From: Dictyobacter formicarum
Lineage (GTDB): Bacteria; Chloroflexota; Ktedonobacteria; Ktedonobacterales; Ktedonobacteraceae
Length of the DNA stretch: 64,000 nt
Reading direction: 5' to 3'
Assembly: GCF_016587435.1 (NCBI RefSeq)
Contig: NZ_BNJJ01000019.1
Span: forward strand, 1 to 64,000
Shown: positions 26,810 to 34,864 of the stretch, piece by piece
How the letters are laid out: the number at the start of each line of letters is the position of its first letter
Numbering within the stretch: the stretch's first letter is position 1
The notes under the pieces: generated by a model
Seen by the model: only the letters and a program-made list of their open reading frames with translations
Database searches by the model: none
What the model was told of the DNA's origin: nothing
Translations under genes and position numbers: made by a program

Positions 26810-27433
26810 GTGCAAACTCAAGAATTTATGAAATCCTCCTCGATAGAGTTTTCTGATGCTATACTGGCCCAGATGATTCTAGATGGAGATCAACGTGCCT
26901 TTGAGCTGCTGGTACGCAGATATCATACTCCTCTCTTTAATTTTATCTGTCGCTTCCTGGGTGACTATGACCTGGCCTGTGATGTCCTCCAGCAGGTGTT
27001 CTTGCGTTTTTACATTTCACTACCAAAACTGGGGACCGGTGAGCCGTTTAAGTCATGGCTGTTCCAGGTTGCGCGGAATTGCTGCGTTGATGAGTTGCGA
27101 CGACGCCATCGTTACGCCATCCATTTTTCTCAGTTAGAGGTGGAAAACGCTGATGGAGAATTTTCCGCGTTGAGTGATATTCCTGATCCAGGACCCTTGC
27201 CTGAGGAATTGATGGAACGCCACGATCTCCAACTACATCTTCAGCAAGCGATTGAATCATTGCCGCCCAAGTTTCGCTCGGTCGTCGTTTTGCGCTATGC
27301 TTCGCAGCTAAGTTTTTCTGAGATCGGAAAGGTGCTGTCTATGCCAGAAGCTACCGCCAAGACATATTTTCATCGGGCCAAGGTTCTCTTGCGGAAGATC
27401 CTGGGTGCGCAGGCACAAACTACGTATATTTAA
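26810..27433 (+). CDS. ECF-type RNA polymerase sigma factor
   Basis: A 207-residue sigma-70 family factor. Region 2: AFELLVRRYHTPLFNFICRF, LACDVLQQVFLRFYISLPKL, FKSWLFQVARNCCVDELRRR. Region 4: IESLPPKFRSVVVLRYASQL, then LSFSEIGKVLSMPEATAKTY. The start is GTG at 26810 with AGAGG six bases upstream; an in-frame ATG at 26828 is the alternative. No anti-sigma gene is adjacent, unlike the factor at 7167. An AT-rich stretch upstream probably holds its promoter. Confidence 0.88.
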   Translation: MQTQEFMKSSSIEFSDAILAQMILDGDQRAFELLVRRYHTPLFNFICRFLGDYDLACDVLQQVFLRFYISLPKLGTGEPFKSWLFQVARNCCVDELRRRHRYAIHFSQLEVENADGEFSALSDIPDPGPLPEELMERHDLQLHLQQAIESLPPKFRSVVVLRYASQLSFSEIGKVLSMPEATAKTYFHRAKVLLRKILGAQAQTTYI

Positions 27434-27595
27434 GCGGTTCTCTCCGGGGAGGTTGGTTCATAAGTTGCCAGATCTGGCTGCGCAAACCCCTGATAAGATC
27501 AATATCCCGCTGATGAGTATACCTGTCGTGGCGATCTCATGTAAAAAGAGTGCATCCCCCAATTACTAGGAATGTGTGGTTTCATCAATTAAACC

Positions 27596-27658
27596 TGTTT
27601 TGAGCTCTGAAGGAGCGTAGTGTCAGGGGTCGCAGGCACGAACCGCATCGCTTTCACC
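27596..27658 (+). repeat. Dispersed repeat, tail-only copy R8
   Basis: Matches the family tail (TTTTGAGCTCTGAAGGAGCG, then GTGTCAGGGGTCGCAGGCAC and CGCATCGCTTTCA) with no hairpin upstream. It lies directly before the terminator at 27662. Confidence 0.7.
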
Positions 27659-27661
27659 ACA

Positions 27662-27699
27662 CCAAAAGGGCGCTCTGCATTAGCAGAGCGCCCTTTTGG
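27662..27699. terminator. Terminator downstream of the 11-mer repeat gene
   Basis: CCAAAAGGGCGCTCTGC and GCAGAGCGCCCTTTTGG form a perfect 17-bp stem with loop ATTA. On either strand a T-rich run follows. Confidence 0.82.
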
Positions 27700-27725
27700 T
27701 TATTACAAATGCCTGTCAGGCATAG

Positions 27726-28634
27726 TTAGATGCCGAGGTATACGCGATATTTAGCCCACTGGGCAGCAATGCGGCTACGCACTTCTGAACCCGCAATGGG
27801 AGTATAAAACAGCGCTGCAACAATACCTGCGAGCAAGCCCAGGCGGAACAGGGTTTTTGCCCGCTTGCGCTTACGCTGGTAGTGCTCATACTGATCCTGA
27901 ACAGATTCAGAAAAATCTTTGGCGTTTGAGGCGGCTTTCTTCAAGCTTTTATTCGCCTGTTTCGTGCTCTTACTCAGGATTTCCTGGGCCGTTCCCACAT
28001 TCTCCTGGATATTATCTTGCAGGTGACTCAGTTTTTTCTGAGCCTGCTTCAGATTTTTCTGAGCTTTCTTGCTGTTCTTCTCAAACAGCTCCTGTGCCAA
28101 CTGAGTGCTGGTCTCTAAAACATCTTGCGCTTTATTTGTGCCGACCCCCAGAATGTCTTGTGCTTTATGAGTACCAGTTCCAAGAACATCTTGAGCCAGC
28201 GCGGCACCGCTTAAAAGAGCATCCTGAGTTTTATCCCAGCGGGAACTAACCTTATTTTGAGCCTTTGACTGGAAGAGCAAAAATTTTTTCTGAGTTTTCT
28301 TCTGGTTTTTGCGCAGACGTTTCAGGTTCTTCTGATTCTGTTTCTGCTTCTCCCTAAGCAGGAGGCCAGCTGTGCCGGCTCCGGCCAGAATAGCACCCTG
28401 TGTCCTGGTCAAACCGGACTTTACATTACCGTAAGTTGACTGGGCTGTATCTTTGGTAACACCATAGGTTGATTGCGCAACATCTTTGGTGGCCTCGTAT
28501 GCTGCCTGTGCTGCATCTTTGAGGTTCTCATACGTCGATTGCGCTGAATCCTGGGCCTGCTTATATTTGTCTTGTGCCCGTTCGTATTTTGTCTGCGATG
28601 GGCTAGATGTGAAGCGATCTAATAGATTAGTCAT
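27726..28634 (-). CDS. 11-residue-repeat (LEA-like) protein with a C-terminal YtxH-like membrane segment
   Basis: A 302-residue, Lys/Gln/Ala-rich protein built largely of 11-residue repeats. Around residues 31-74 successive units read AQSTYENLKDA, AQAAYEATKDV, AQSTYGVTKDT, AQSTYGNVKSG. A second block near 147-200 has AQDVLGTGTHK, AQDILGVGTNK, AQDVLETSTQL, AQELFEKNSKK. The 11-residue period is the hallmark of group 3 LEA and apolipoprotein-like amphipathic helices. The end (LFRLGLLAGIVAALFYTPIA) is one hydrophobic segment resembling YtxH proteins. A stress-protective, membrane-associated role is inference. It appears monocistronic. Confidence 0.78.
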   Translation of the reverse strand: MTNLLDRFTSSPSQTKYERAQDKYKQAQDSAQSTYENLKDAAQAAYEATKDVAQSTYGVTKDTAQSTYGNVKSGLTRTQGAILAGAGTAGLLLREKQKQNQKNLKRLRKNQKKTQKKFLLFQSKAQNKVSSRWDKTQDALLSGAALAQDVLGTGTHKAQDILGVGTNKAQDVLETSTQLAQELFEKNSKKAQKNLKQAQKKLSHLQDNIQENVGTAQEILSKSTKQANKSLKKAASNAKDFSESVQDQYEHYQRKRKRAKTLFRLGLLAGIVAALFYTPIAGSEVRSRIAAQWAKYRVYLGI

Positions 28635-28811
28635 ACGCCCTCCTTTCGCTTGCTGAGTGCTATATTGAAAATTATTATTTTTTGTATCGTACTGCTTACT
28701 ATAAGCACGCTCTAACTACGCTTGTAGTTTCATTTAGTATACAGGTACGACTGAGAGATCGATGGCCCTGGATTCTATATTTACCAGTTTGTGCATTTAC
28801 CAGTTTGCGCG

Positions 28812-30026
28812 CTATTTTTTCTGTACAATGTGCCAGCATTCGCGGGCGATCTCCCAATCTTCTTGCGTATGGATGACCAGAACACGTACCGCAGAGTCTG
28901 GAGTGGAAATGTCTACATCAACTGGTGAGGCGTTATTCTTCTTCTGATCTATCTTCAGGTTCAGGAAACCAAAGGCCTCACAGGTGCTGGCCCGAGTAGC
29001 CTGGTCATGTTCACCTATACCTCCGGTAAAGGTCAGCACATCGATGCCGCCAAGGGTGGCAACCATACTGCCAATGGCGGAGCGCAGGCGATGGATGAAG
29101 ATATCGAGCGCCAGCTTAGCACGCTGATTGCCTGCTCGAATACCTTCACGAATAGCACGGACATCGCTAGAAATACCAGAGATGCCCTTGAGGCCCGATT
29201 GTTTGTTAAGCATTTGATCCAGCTTGTCTGCGTTATAGCCTTTTTCTCGTTCTAGATAGATTAAGATGCTAGGATCGATTGAGCCGGAGCGCGTACCCAT
29301 CATCAGGCCTTCCAGTGGCGTGAAGCCCATGGTGGTGTCGACGCTGCGCCCGTTCTTGATGGCGGCCAATGAGCAGCCGTTGCCGAGGTGGCAATTGACC
29401 AGGCGTAGCTCTTCGACATTCTTGCCGAGTACCTGGGCGCTGCGACGGGCACAGTATTGATGACTAATGCCATGAAAACCGTAGCGTTGGATATCTTGCT
29501 CATACCACTCATATGGACCGGGATAGACTTTTGCTTCGATGGGCATCTGCCGGTGGAATGAAGTATCAAACACTGCCACCTGTAGAATGTCATGTTTGAG
29601 GTCCTCGATCGTTCTTATGCCTTCCAGGTTAGCTGGATTATGCAGCGGAGCAAATACGGCGAGCTTTTGAATACTATCTTTGACATGTTGATCGATGTGT
29701 ACGCTGGCCGTAAAATCCGGGCCGCCATGTACAATGCGATGTCCCACCACGGCAATCTCTGAGAGATCATTGATCACCTTTGTGTCGCCACTCCAGAGCG
29801 TTTTGAGCGTCTGATTGATGACCTCTGTGCGCGTATCGGTCGCCAGTTCTTGATCGGTAGTCTGACCGTGAGCTTTTATCGTGAGATCGGTTTTGCCCTG
29901 AGCTTTTGTCCAATCTGCCTGCGCTTCCCATAGAGGCTCAGGCGCCGTGGTGGGCAAATGACCTGCTACTTCGTATAAACTACTTTTATGGCTGCTTGAC
30001 CCGGCATTAAAAACCAGAATTTTCAT
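28812..30026 (-). CDS. ackA: Acetate kinase
   Basis: Interconverts acetate plus ATP with acetyl phosphate. The 404-residue product has the start ILVFNAGSSSHKSSLYEV, VVGHRIVHGG, RYGFHGISHQYCARR, GNGCSLAAIKNGRSVDTTMG, and TGGIGEHDQATR, all canonical acetate-kinase signatures in order. No phosphotransacetylase gene is adjacent. GAGG lies nine bases before the ATG. Confidence 0.95.
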   Translation of the reverse strand: MKILVFNAGSSSHKSSLYEVAGHLPTTAPEPLWEAQADWTKAQGKTDLTIKAHGQTTDQELATDTRTEVINQTLKTLWSGDTKVINDLSEIAVVGHRIVHGGPDFTASVHIDQHVKDSIQKLAVFAPLHNPANLEGIRTIEDLKHDILQVAVFDTSFHRQMPIEAKVYPGPYEWYEQDIQRYGFHGISHQYCARRSAQVLGKNVEELRLVNCHLGNGCSLAAIKNGRSVDTTMGFTPLEGLMMGTRSGSIDPSILIYLEREKGYNADKLDQMLNKQSGLKGISGISSDVRAIREGIRAGNQRAKLALDIFIHRLRSAIGSMVATLGGIDVLTFTGGIGEHDQATRASTCEAFGFLNLKIDQKKNNASPVDVDISTPDSAVRVLVIHTQEDWEIARECWHIVQKK

Positions 30027-30282
30027 ACAAAGGGTCCTCTCTCAGGAGTGAGCTATACAAACTACAATCTATCTATAGCACGTTCTATGCGCAGCAACTG
30101 TGACGATTGCAGATTTTGAATGCTCAATTAGGTACTGGCAATAGTACATGTCCTGTTTGAGTATAGGCCTTCGCAGTTAAGAGAGCAAGGTCTGCGAAGG
30201 CAGGTGAAGCTCAACGGTATAGTTGCTACCAGATCTGGGATGTTTCGCTCACAACTATGCTTTCCCGATGAAGTGGAAGAGA

Positions 30283-31230
30283 TTACACAATAAACTCCTG
30301 GGCAAAGCGACGCAGAGCCTCAAGATTGGTGCCATCTATAAAACGCAGCAGTAGCTCCTGAACGCCAGCTTCTTCATACACTGCGAGACGCTGACGAATC
30401 GTTTCGGGACTGCCAATCAGGGTGGTATTTACTCTATTTCCGAGCCTGGCTTTGCGTTCAGCAGGAAGCTGCTCCAGCGCCTGCTCATCACTATCTGCCA
30501 TCAGGCAAAGTGTGGTCGAGGTGCGATGAATACTCTCGTAGTCACGTTCCACGGCCGCGCAGTGCTTTTTGAGCACCGCCAACTTCTGCTTCATTGTGGT
30601 CGGATCATCACCTACGTTACAGGCATCGGCGTACCGCGCTACCAATTTGAGCGTCACCTATTCGCCACTTCCTCCGATCAGCAGTGGAATATGAGGGTTC
30701 TGGACATTTGGGGATTGGTGAAGGGGCGCACGCACTTGATAGTATTTGCCCTCGAAGCACGCTTTCTCCTGCGTCCACATTGTGAGAATGACCTGAACCG
30801 CCTCGCGTAACTGGCGCAGACGCTCGGGGCTATCAGGATACTTATAGCCATAGGCACCATATTCGTGTTCATACCAGCCTGCGCCGATGCCAAAGTTGAG
30901 GCGACCATGTGAGATGGCATCGACGGTGCTCGCCATTTGTGCAAGCAGTGCGGGATGGCGATAGCTATTGCACGTGACCATCTGGCCGATACGTATATTT
31001 CTGGTATCACGTGCCAACGCAGCTGTACTCATCCAGCACTCAAACGTCACTTCCTGCGTTGGGTGAGGGGTAGTGTGAAAGTGATCAACCAGCCAGAGGG
31101 ACGTAAAACCCACCTCGTCAGCTGTTTGTGCGACACGTGTCATCGTTTCGTAGGCCTGGATAGGCTCGTTGATATGTGCCAGATCCATAGTCCAGCCCTG
31201 AGGAGCAAGCAAGCCAAATTGTAGTGCCAT
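30283..31230 (-). pseudogene. LLM-class F420/FMN-dependent oxidoreductase interrupted by an in-frame amber codon
   Basis: Luciferase-like flavin oxidoreductase, about 315 residues if uninterrupted. The first half (31230-30658) begins with FGLLAPQGWTMDLAHINEPI and ends IPLLIGGSGE. The codon after that Glu is TAG, where relatives have a residue in IGG-GE-x-TLKLVARYADA. The second half (30657-30283) continues in the same frame with VTLKLVARYADACNVG. So one base substitution breaks the gene. A GTG directly after TAG could allow re-initiation, giving two fragments. A sequencing error or readthrough is also possible. It follows the EamA gene on the same strand. Confidence 0.82.
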
Positions 31231-31258
31231 GATATTCGTTTCCTTTCTGATATAGAGC

Positions 31259-32170
31259 TTATTGGCTCCCTTGCTTCTTATTTGCTTTTCGTATAGTTTT
31301 TTGTTGCGCTTCAGACTCTTTGTGTAGTGCGACTCCAGCAGCGACGAGGAGCAGACCAGCCAGCTCTAGCAGTGTTGGGATCTGGCGCAGGACGATAACG
31401 CCGATAAGGGCGGCCGAGGCGGGCAAAAGGGACAGAAAAAGTGCGAATGTTGCTCTTGGCAAGCGGGCCATGGCGAGTTGATCACTCACATATGGGATCA
31501 CTGATGAGCAAATGCCGACTCCAATGCCTGCCAGGATGAGTATTGGCTGTCCCATTGCAGGCAACGCTCCCGACAGCCCAATGGGAGTCATGGTCACGAG
31601 CGCGATCAACATGGCAACCCCTAGCCGATCAATGCCCGTCGCCCCTCCATTCTGCGCAAGATGATGGCCAAGTACAACGTAGAATGTAAAGAAAGCGCAA
31701 TTGGCAAACGCGAATATAAATCCCCATGGTTGTCCGCTGAAGCGCACATCAGTGAGCAGCCAGCCACCACCCACGGCTAGAACCAGAGCGCTGATGTTCC
31801 GAGGGGTCCGCGCTCCGAGCGCCGCTAAGACAATCGGGCCAATAAACTCAATAGCTCCAACCGTTCCCAATGGAATGAGGGAGATCGCGAGATAGAAGCA
31901 GGCATTCATCAAAGCAAGCACAATGCCTAGAGGAAGCAAGATGCGACACTGTGCCCAAGACCTCCCCGCGAAGATGCGCCATGGTCGACGCCACAACGCA
32001 AAAATAGCAGCCGCACTGGCGATGCGGAACCACGCCACTCCAAGCACAGAGACGCTGGAGAAGAGGAGTACCGCACATGCAGGTCCTAGATAGTGGAAGA
32101 GTGCACTGACGAAAAAGAACACATGTGGTGGCATCGTGTTCACAATGTTCTTTTTCTTCACTTGAAACAT
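31259..32170 (-). CDS. EamA/DMT family transporter (probable amino-acid exporter)
   Basis: Ten-helix drug/metabolite transporter of about 303 residues, with two EamA repeats (LGPACAVLLFSSVSVLGVAW, then LLPASAALIGVIVLRQIPTL). The start at 32170 is supported by AAGGAGG five bases upstream; the longer frame from 32194 lacks this. The gene is divergent from an Lrp/AsnC regulator, 88 bp apart, a layout typical of amino-acid exporters controlled by an Lrp homolog. An RhtA-like exporter is the closest guess, not proved. Confidence 0.85.
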   Translation of the reverse strand: MFQVKKKNIVNTMPPHVFFFVSALFHYLGPACAVLLFSSVSVLGVAWFRIASAAAIFALWRRPWRIFAGRSWAQCRILLPLGIVLALMNACFYLAISLIPLGTVGAIEFIGPIVLAALGARTPRNISALVLAVGGGWLLTDVRFSGQPWGFIFAFANCAFFTFYVVLGHHLAQNGGATGIDRLGVAMLIALVTMTPIGLSGALPAMGQPILILAGIGVGICSSVIPYVSDQLAMARLPRATFALFLSLLPASAALIGVIVLRQIPTLLELAGLLLVAAGVALHKESEAQQKTIRKANKKQGSQ

Positions 32171-32258
32171 ATTACCTCCTTGCCTGGATTTCATGCGTCT
32201 CTATGGTACAATAGACATTGATGAAAATACATGGCAAGTTTGAGGAGATATAGCTTCT

Positions 32259-32768
32259 ATGCCTCAAGATTTAAAGAAAAAGCAGCTCTTCACTTATAAA
32301 CCGTTAGAGGCAGAGATTGACCAGGTCAATGTTCAGATACTAGAAGAGCTGCATCATGATCCACGAGTGACCATGTCGGAGCTCGGGCGCAGGATCGGGA
32401 TGTCATCCCCGGCCGTTACCGAGCGTGTTCGCCGCTTAGAGGAGGCAGGCGTGATCCAGGGATATCGCCTGGAGGTGAATCCGGCAGCCCTTGGGCTCCC
32501 CATTGCTGCTTACATTCGTATCCGCCCACATCCAGGACAACTTTCAAAAGTTGCCGAACTGGCCCGCCAGATTCCTGAAATTGTTGAGTGCCATCGCATA
32601 ACTGGTGAAGATTGTTTCATTCTCAAGGCACATATTCCCTCCATTGAGCAGCTTGATCGGCTTCTCGACTGCTTCCTTGTATATGGCTCAACGACAACCT
32701 CTCTTATCCAATCCTCACCAGTTCCTCTTCGTCCGCTCCCGTTATCCGACGACTTATCGTCGGAGTAG
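32259..32768 (+). CDS. Lrp/AsnC family transcriptional regulator
   Basis: A 169-residue regulator. The N-terminal HTH is clear (DPRVTMSELGRRIGMSSPAV, then ERVRRLEEAGVIQGY), followed by the RAM ligand domain with LPIAAYIRIRPHPGQ and CHRITGEDCFILKAHI. Such proteins bind amino acids and act as local or global regulators. It probably controls the divergent EamA exporter and its own gene. GAGGAG lies about ten bases before the ATG. Repeat R4 follows immediately. Confidence 0.92.
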   Translation: MPQDLKKKQLFTYKPLEAEIDQVNVQILEELHHDPRVTMSELGRRIGMSSPAVTERVRRLEEAGVIQGYRLEVNPAALGLPIAAYIRIRPHPGQLSKVAELARQIPEIVECHRITGEDCFILKAHIPSIEQLDRLLDCFLVYGSTTTSLIQSSPVPLRPLPLSDDLSSE

Positions 32769-32779
32769 GCCAGCGAAAA

Positions 32780-32915
32780 TATTTTTGCACCTGCGGTGCT
32801 CAAAACAGTCTTATGATGTGGTGCAGAAAATATTTTTATGACATTTTCTGCACCACATCATAAGAAACAGCTCGGGCGCGTCAGCGCACGTTCGCAAGAG
32901 AGCGGCATGTATCCC
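32780..32915 (-). repeat. Dispersed hairpin repeat, copy R4 (inverted)
   Basis: Family copy in reverse orientation. The tail complement (TTTTTGCACCTGCGGTGCTC, then AAAACAG) precedes a perfect 22-bp hairpin, arms 32810-32831 and 32843-32864, loop 11 bases. The 5' flank complement (CAGCTCGGGCGCGTCAGCGC) follows. It sits between the convergent Lrp gene and first secreted paralog. Confidence 0.8.
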
Positions 32916-32949
32916 ATGATGATGGGAATTAGCCACTTATTTAGAAGCG

Positions 32950-33696
32950 CTAGATGAAAATGAATGGGTCCATCATATATCGCAGGTCTGTTAGATTTGT
33001 ATTAGCACTTACGCTGGGACCGTTGGTAAAGATAGCGGCTAGCATCTTGCCTGTCTTCGGATTTTTCGCAGCCATATAGAGCTGCCTGGTTTGAGCGTTG
33101 GTAGCTTTGATGGTGACCAGAACCGCTATGCTGGTCCAGATTGTGCCCTGGCTGTTATTAAATGTAATATTACTGGCCATGCAATTTTGCTGGCTGGCAA
33201 CAGGTCCAATTAAGCGATGAAGGAACGCTTCCGGTGTTTCTGCATTAGCGTTGTCCAACTGTACTGTGAGATCCTCTCCATTGGCGCTTCCTTTGGGGTC
33301 GAAGTGAACGCCTCTGGCATCTTGAGACACTACCCAGGGGCGGATTACCTGGATGCCGTTCCCTTCACCATTGTAGTAAGTGGAGAAGCCGTATGCAGGA
33401 TTATTATATTGTTTGCTTGGGAGCGCCTGGGAATGCACGCCAAGGTCAAATGTGGTGCAGCTATCGGCCTGGTAAGGGGAAGACGCGTCTGTGCCGGGTG
33501 TTGTTGGTGTGACACTGGGCATGGTTGGTGTAGCAGTGGGCGTGACACTGGACGTAGTCGTTGTATCGGTGGGAGTAACATTGGATGTAGTTGATGTGCC
33601 AGTTTCAGCAGGGGTCGATTGTCCACATGCTATCAATAGAACAGCTAATATTAACAGGCTGGCAAGTGCAAAGGGAGTTCGTAATAATTTTTTCAT
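32950..33696 (-). CDS. Secreted lipoprotein, paralog 1
   Basis: About 248 residues. The start at 33696 gives a lipoprotein signal peptide (MKKLLRTPFALASLLILAVL, then LIACGQ) with a lipobox Cys near residue 24. A Thr/Pro/Ser-rich linker of about 45 residues follows, then a soluble domain beginning TTFDLGVHSQALP and containing RPWVVSQDARGVHF and KNPKTGKMLAAIFTNGP. No known family is recognised. The longer frame from 33867 only adds repeat-derived residues. It is a tandem duplicate of the gene upstream at 33892. Confidence 0.75.
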   Translation of the reverse strand: MKKLLRTPFALASLLILAVLLIACGQSTPAETGTSTTSNVTPTDTTTTSSVTPTATPTMPSVTPTTPGTDASSPYQADSCTTFDLGVHSQALPSKQYNNPAYGFSTYYNGEGNGIQVIRPWVVSQDARGVHFDPKGSANGEDLTVQLDNANAETPEAFLHRLIGPVASQQNCMASNITFNNSQGTIWTSIAVLVTIKATNAQTRQLYMAAKNPKTGKMLAAIFTNGPSVSANTNLTDLRYMMDPFIFI

Positions 33697-33774
33697 ATAA
33701 TTCAGGCACTTTCTTTTATAAATTACTTGGCTCCGATTAGCTATCTTCTCAGAGCAATAGGAGTAAGTTAGCAA

Positions 33775-33860
33775 AAACAATTTCGCACCTTCGATGCTCG
33801 AAACAGCGTCAGGGGGATAGCGCACTTTGGCTGCGCTATCCCCTGACATATAGGTTGGAT
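33775..33860 (-). repeat. Dispersed hairpin repeat, degenerate copy R7 (inverted)
   Basis: Tail complement (TTTCGCACCTTCGATGCTCG, then AAACAG) precedes a hairpin with arms 33808-33824 and 33832-33847; one extra G in the left arm spoils perfection. It lies exactly between the two secreted paralogs. Confidence 0.65.
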
Positions 33861-33891
33861 GGCTCATGCGTCCCTCTGCAAAAGAGAAACA

Positions 33892-34548
33892 CTAGATGAA
33901 GGCGAATGGATCCATTATGTACCTGAAGTCTTCCAGGTTGGTATGGGCGCTTACATCTGGTCCGTTGGTGAAGATGGCGGCCAGTACCTTGCCAGTTTTC
34001 GGATTTCTCGCAGCCATATAGAGCTGCCTGGTTTGAGTATGAGTAGCTTTGATGGTGACCTGAACCGCGATGCTGGTCCAGATAATGTTGGGATTCCCAT
34101 TAAATGAGCCAAATGAGATCTGGTTGGCTTTGCACATGTGGTGATTGGCGACAGGTTGCATCAAGCGACGCAGAAACGCTTCGGGTGTTTCTGACTTGGA
34201 GTTGTCCAGTTTGACGGTGAGATTCTCTCCATTAGTGCTGCCTTTGGGATAAAAGTGAACGCCTCGGGCATCTTGAGACACTACCCAGGGGCGGCTTACG
34301 TATTTTCCATTGTAGTAAGTGGAGAAGCCATATGTTGGATTATCGTATTTTGTGCTTGGGAGCGCCTGGGAATGTACGCCAAGGTCGAATGTGGTGCAGC
34401 TTGTGACCTTGTATAGAGATGATGTGTTTGTGCGGGATGTGGTCGCTGCACTAGCACTAGCGGAGGTAGGCTGTCCATATGCCACCATTAGAGCTAATAA
34501 TGCTAACAAGCTGGCAAGTATGAAAGGAATTCGTAATAATTTTTTCAT
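33892..34548 (-). CDS. Secreted protein, paralog 2 (lipobox Cys lost)
   Basis: A 218-residue paralog of the downstream gene, sharing the domain (TTFDLGVHSQALPSTKYDNP, RPWVVSQDARGVHFYPKGST, LYMAARNPKTGKVLAAIFTN). The N-terminus is also similar (MKKLLRIPFILASLLALLAL), but the lipobox Cys is Tyr (VAYGQP), so lipidation is probably lost and it would be a soluble exported or membrane-anchored protein. The linker is shorter. Repeat R5 lies upstream. Confidence 0.75.
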   Translation of the reverse strand: MKKLLRIPFILASLLALLALMVAYGQPTSASASAATTSRTNTSSLYKVTSCTTFDLGVHSQALPSTKYDNPTYGFSTYYNGKYVSRPWVVSQDARGVHFYPKGSTNGENLTVKLDNSKSETPEAFLRRLMQPVANHHMCKANQISFGSFNGNPNIIWTSIAVQVTIKATHTQTRQLYMAARNPKTGKVLAAIFTNGPDVSAHTNLEDFRYIMDPFAFI

Positions 34549-34682
34549 AGCAATAGTACTTTTCCTTTTCTTTTTATGAATTGATCAATGTCGATAAACC
34601 GACTAACAGACTTCTCAAAGAAATAATCGCTGCTGTAAGCGAAATGTGTCTTATTTTTGAGGCGATTTTTTAGGATGACATA

Positions 34683-34855
34683 AAACTTGTAGAAAGTGTC
34701 AGGCTCCCACACCTATCGTGGTCTCTCTGCCTCACACTACGTTCCTTCGGAGCTCAAAAGAGGTTTTATGTTGGTGCAAAACGCGCGCACAGCGCGCGTT
34801 TTGCACCAACATAAAAAAAGATTGGGGGCGCTCTGCTTCCCAATGTACTGGGAAG
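34683..34855 (-). repeat. Dispersed hairpin repeat, copy R5 (inverted)
   Basis: Diverged tail complement (ACACTACGTTCCTTCGGAGC, then TCAAAAG) precedes a perfect 25-bp hairpin, arms 34764-34788 and 34792-34816, loop ACA. The 5' flank complement (GGGGGCGCTCTGCTTCCC) follows, matching R3 and R6. It lies between paralog 2 and recG. Confidence 0.82.
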
Positions 34856-34864
34856 CAAACACGC

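Noticed and set aside
32810..32864. CRISPR-like reading of the repeated hairpins
   Set aside because: Copies are dispersed over tens of kilobases, are not regularly spaced and no cas genes are present.
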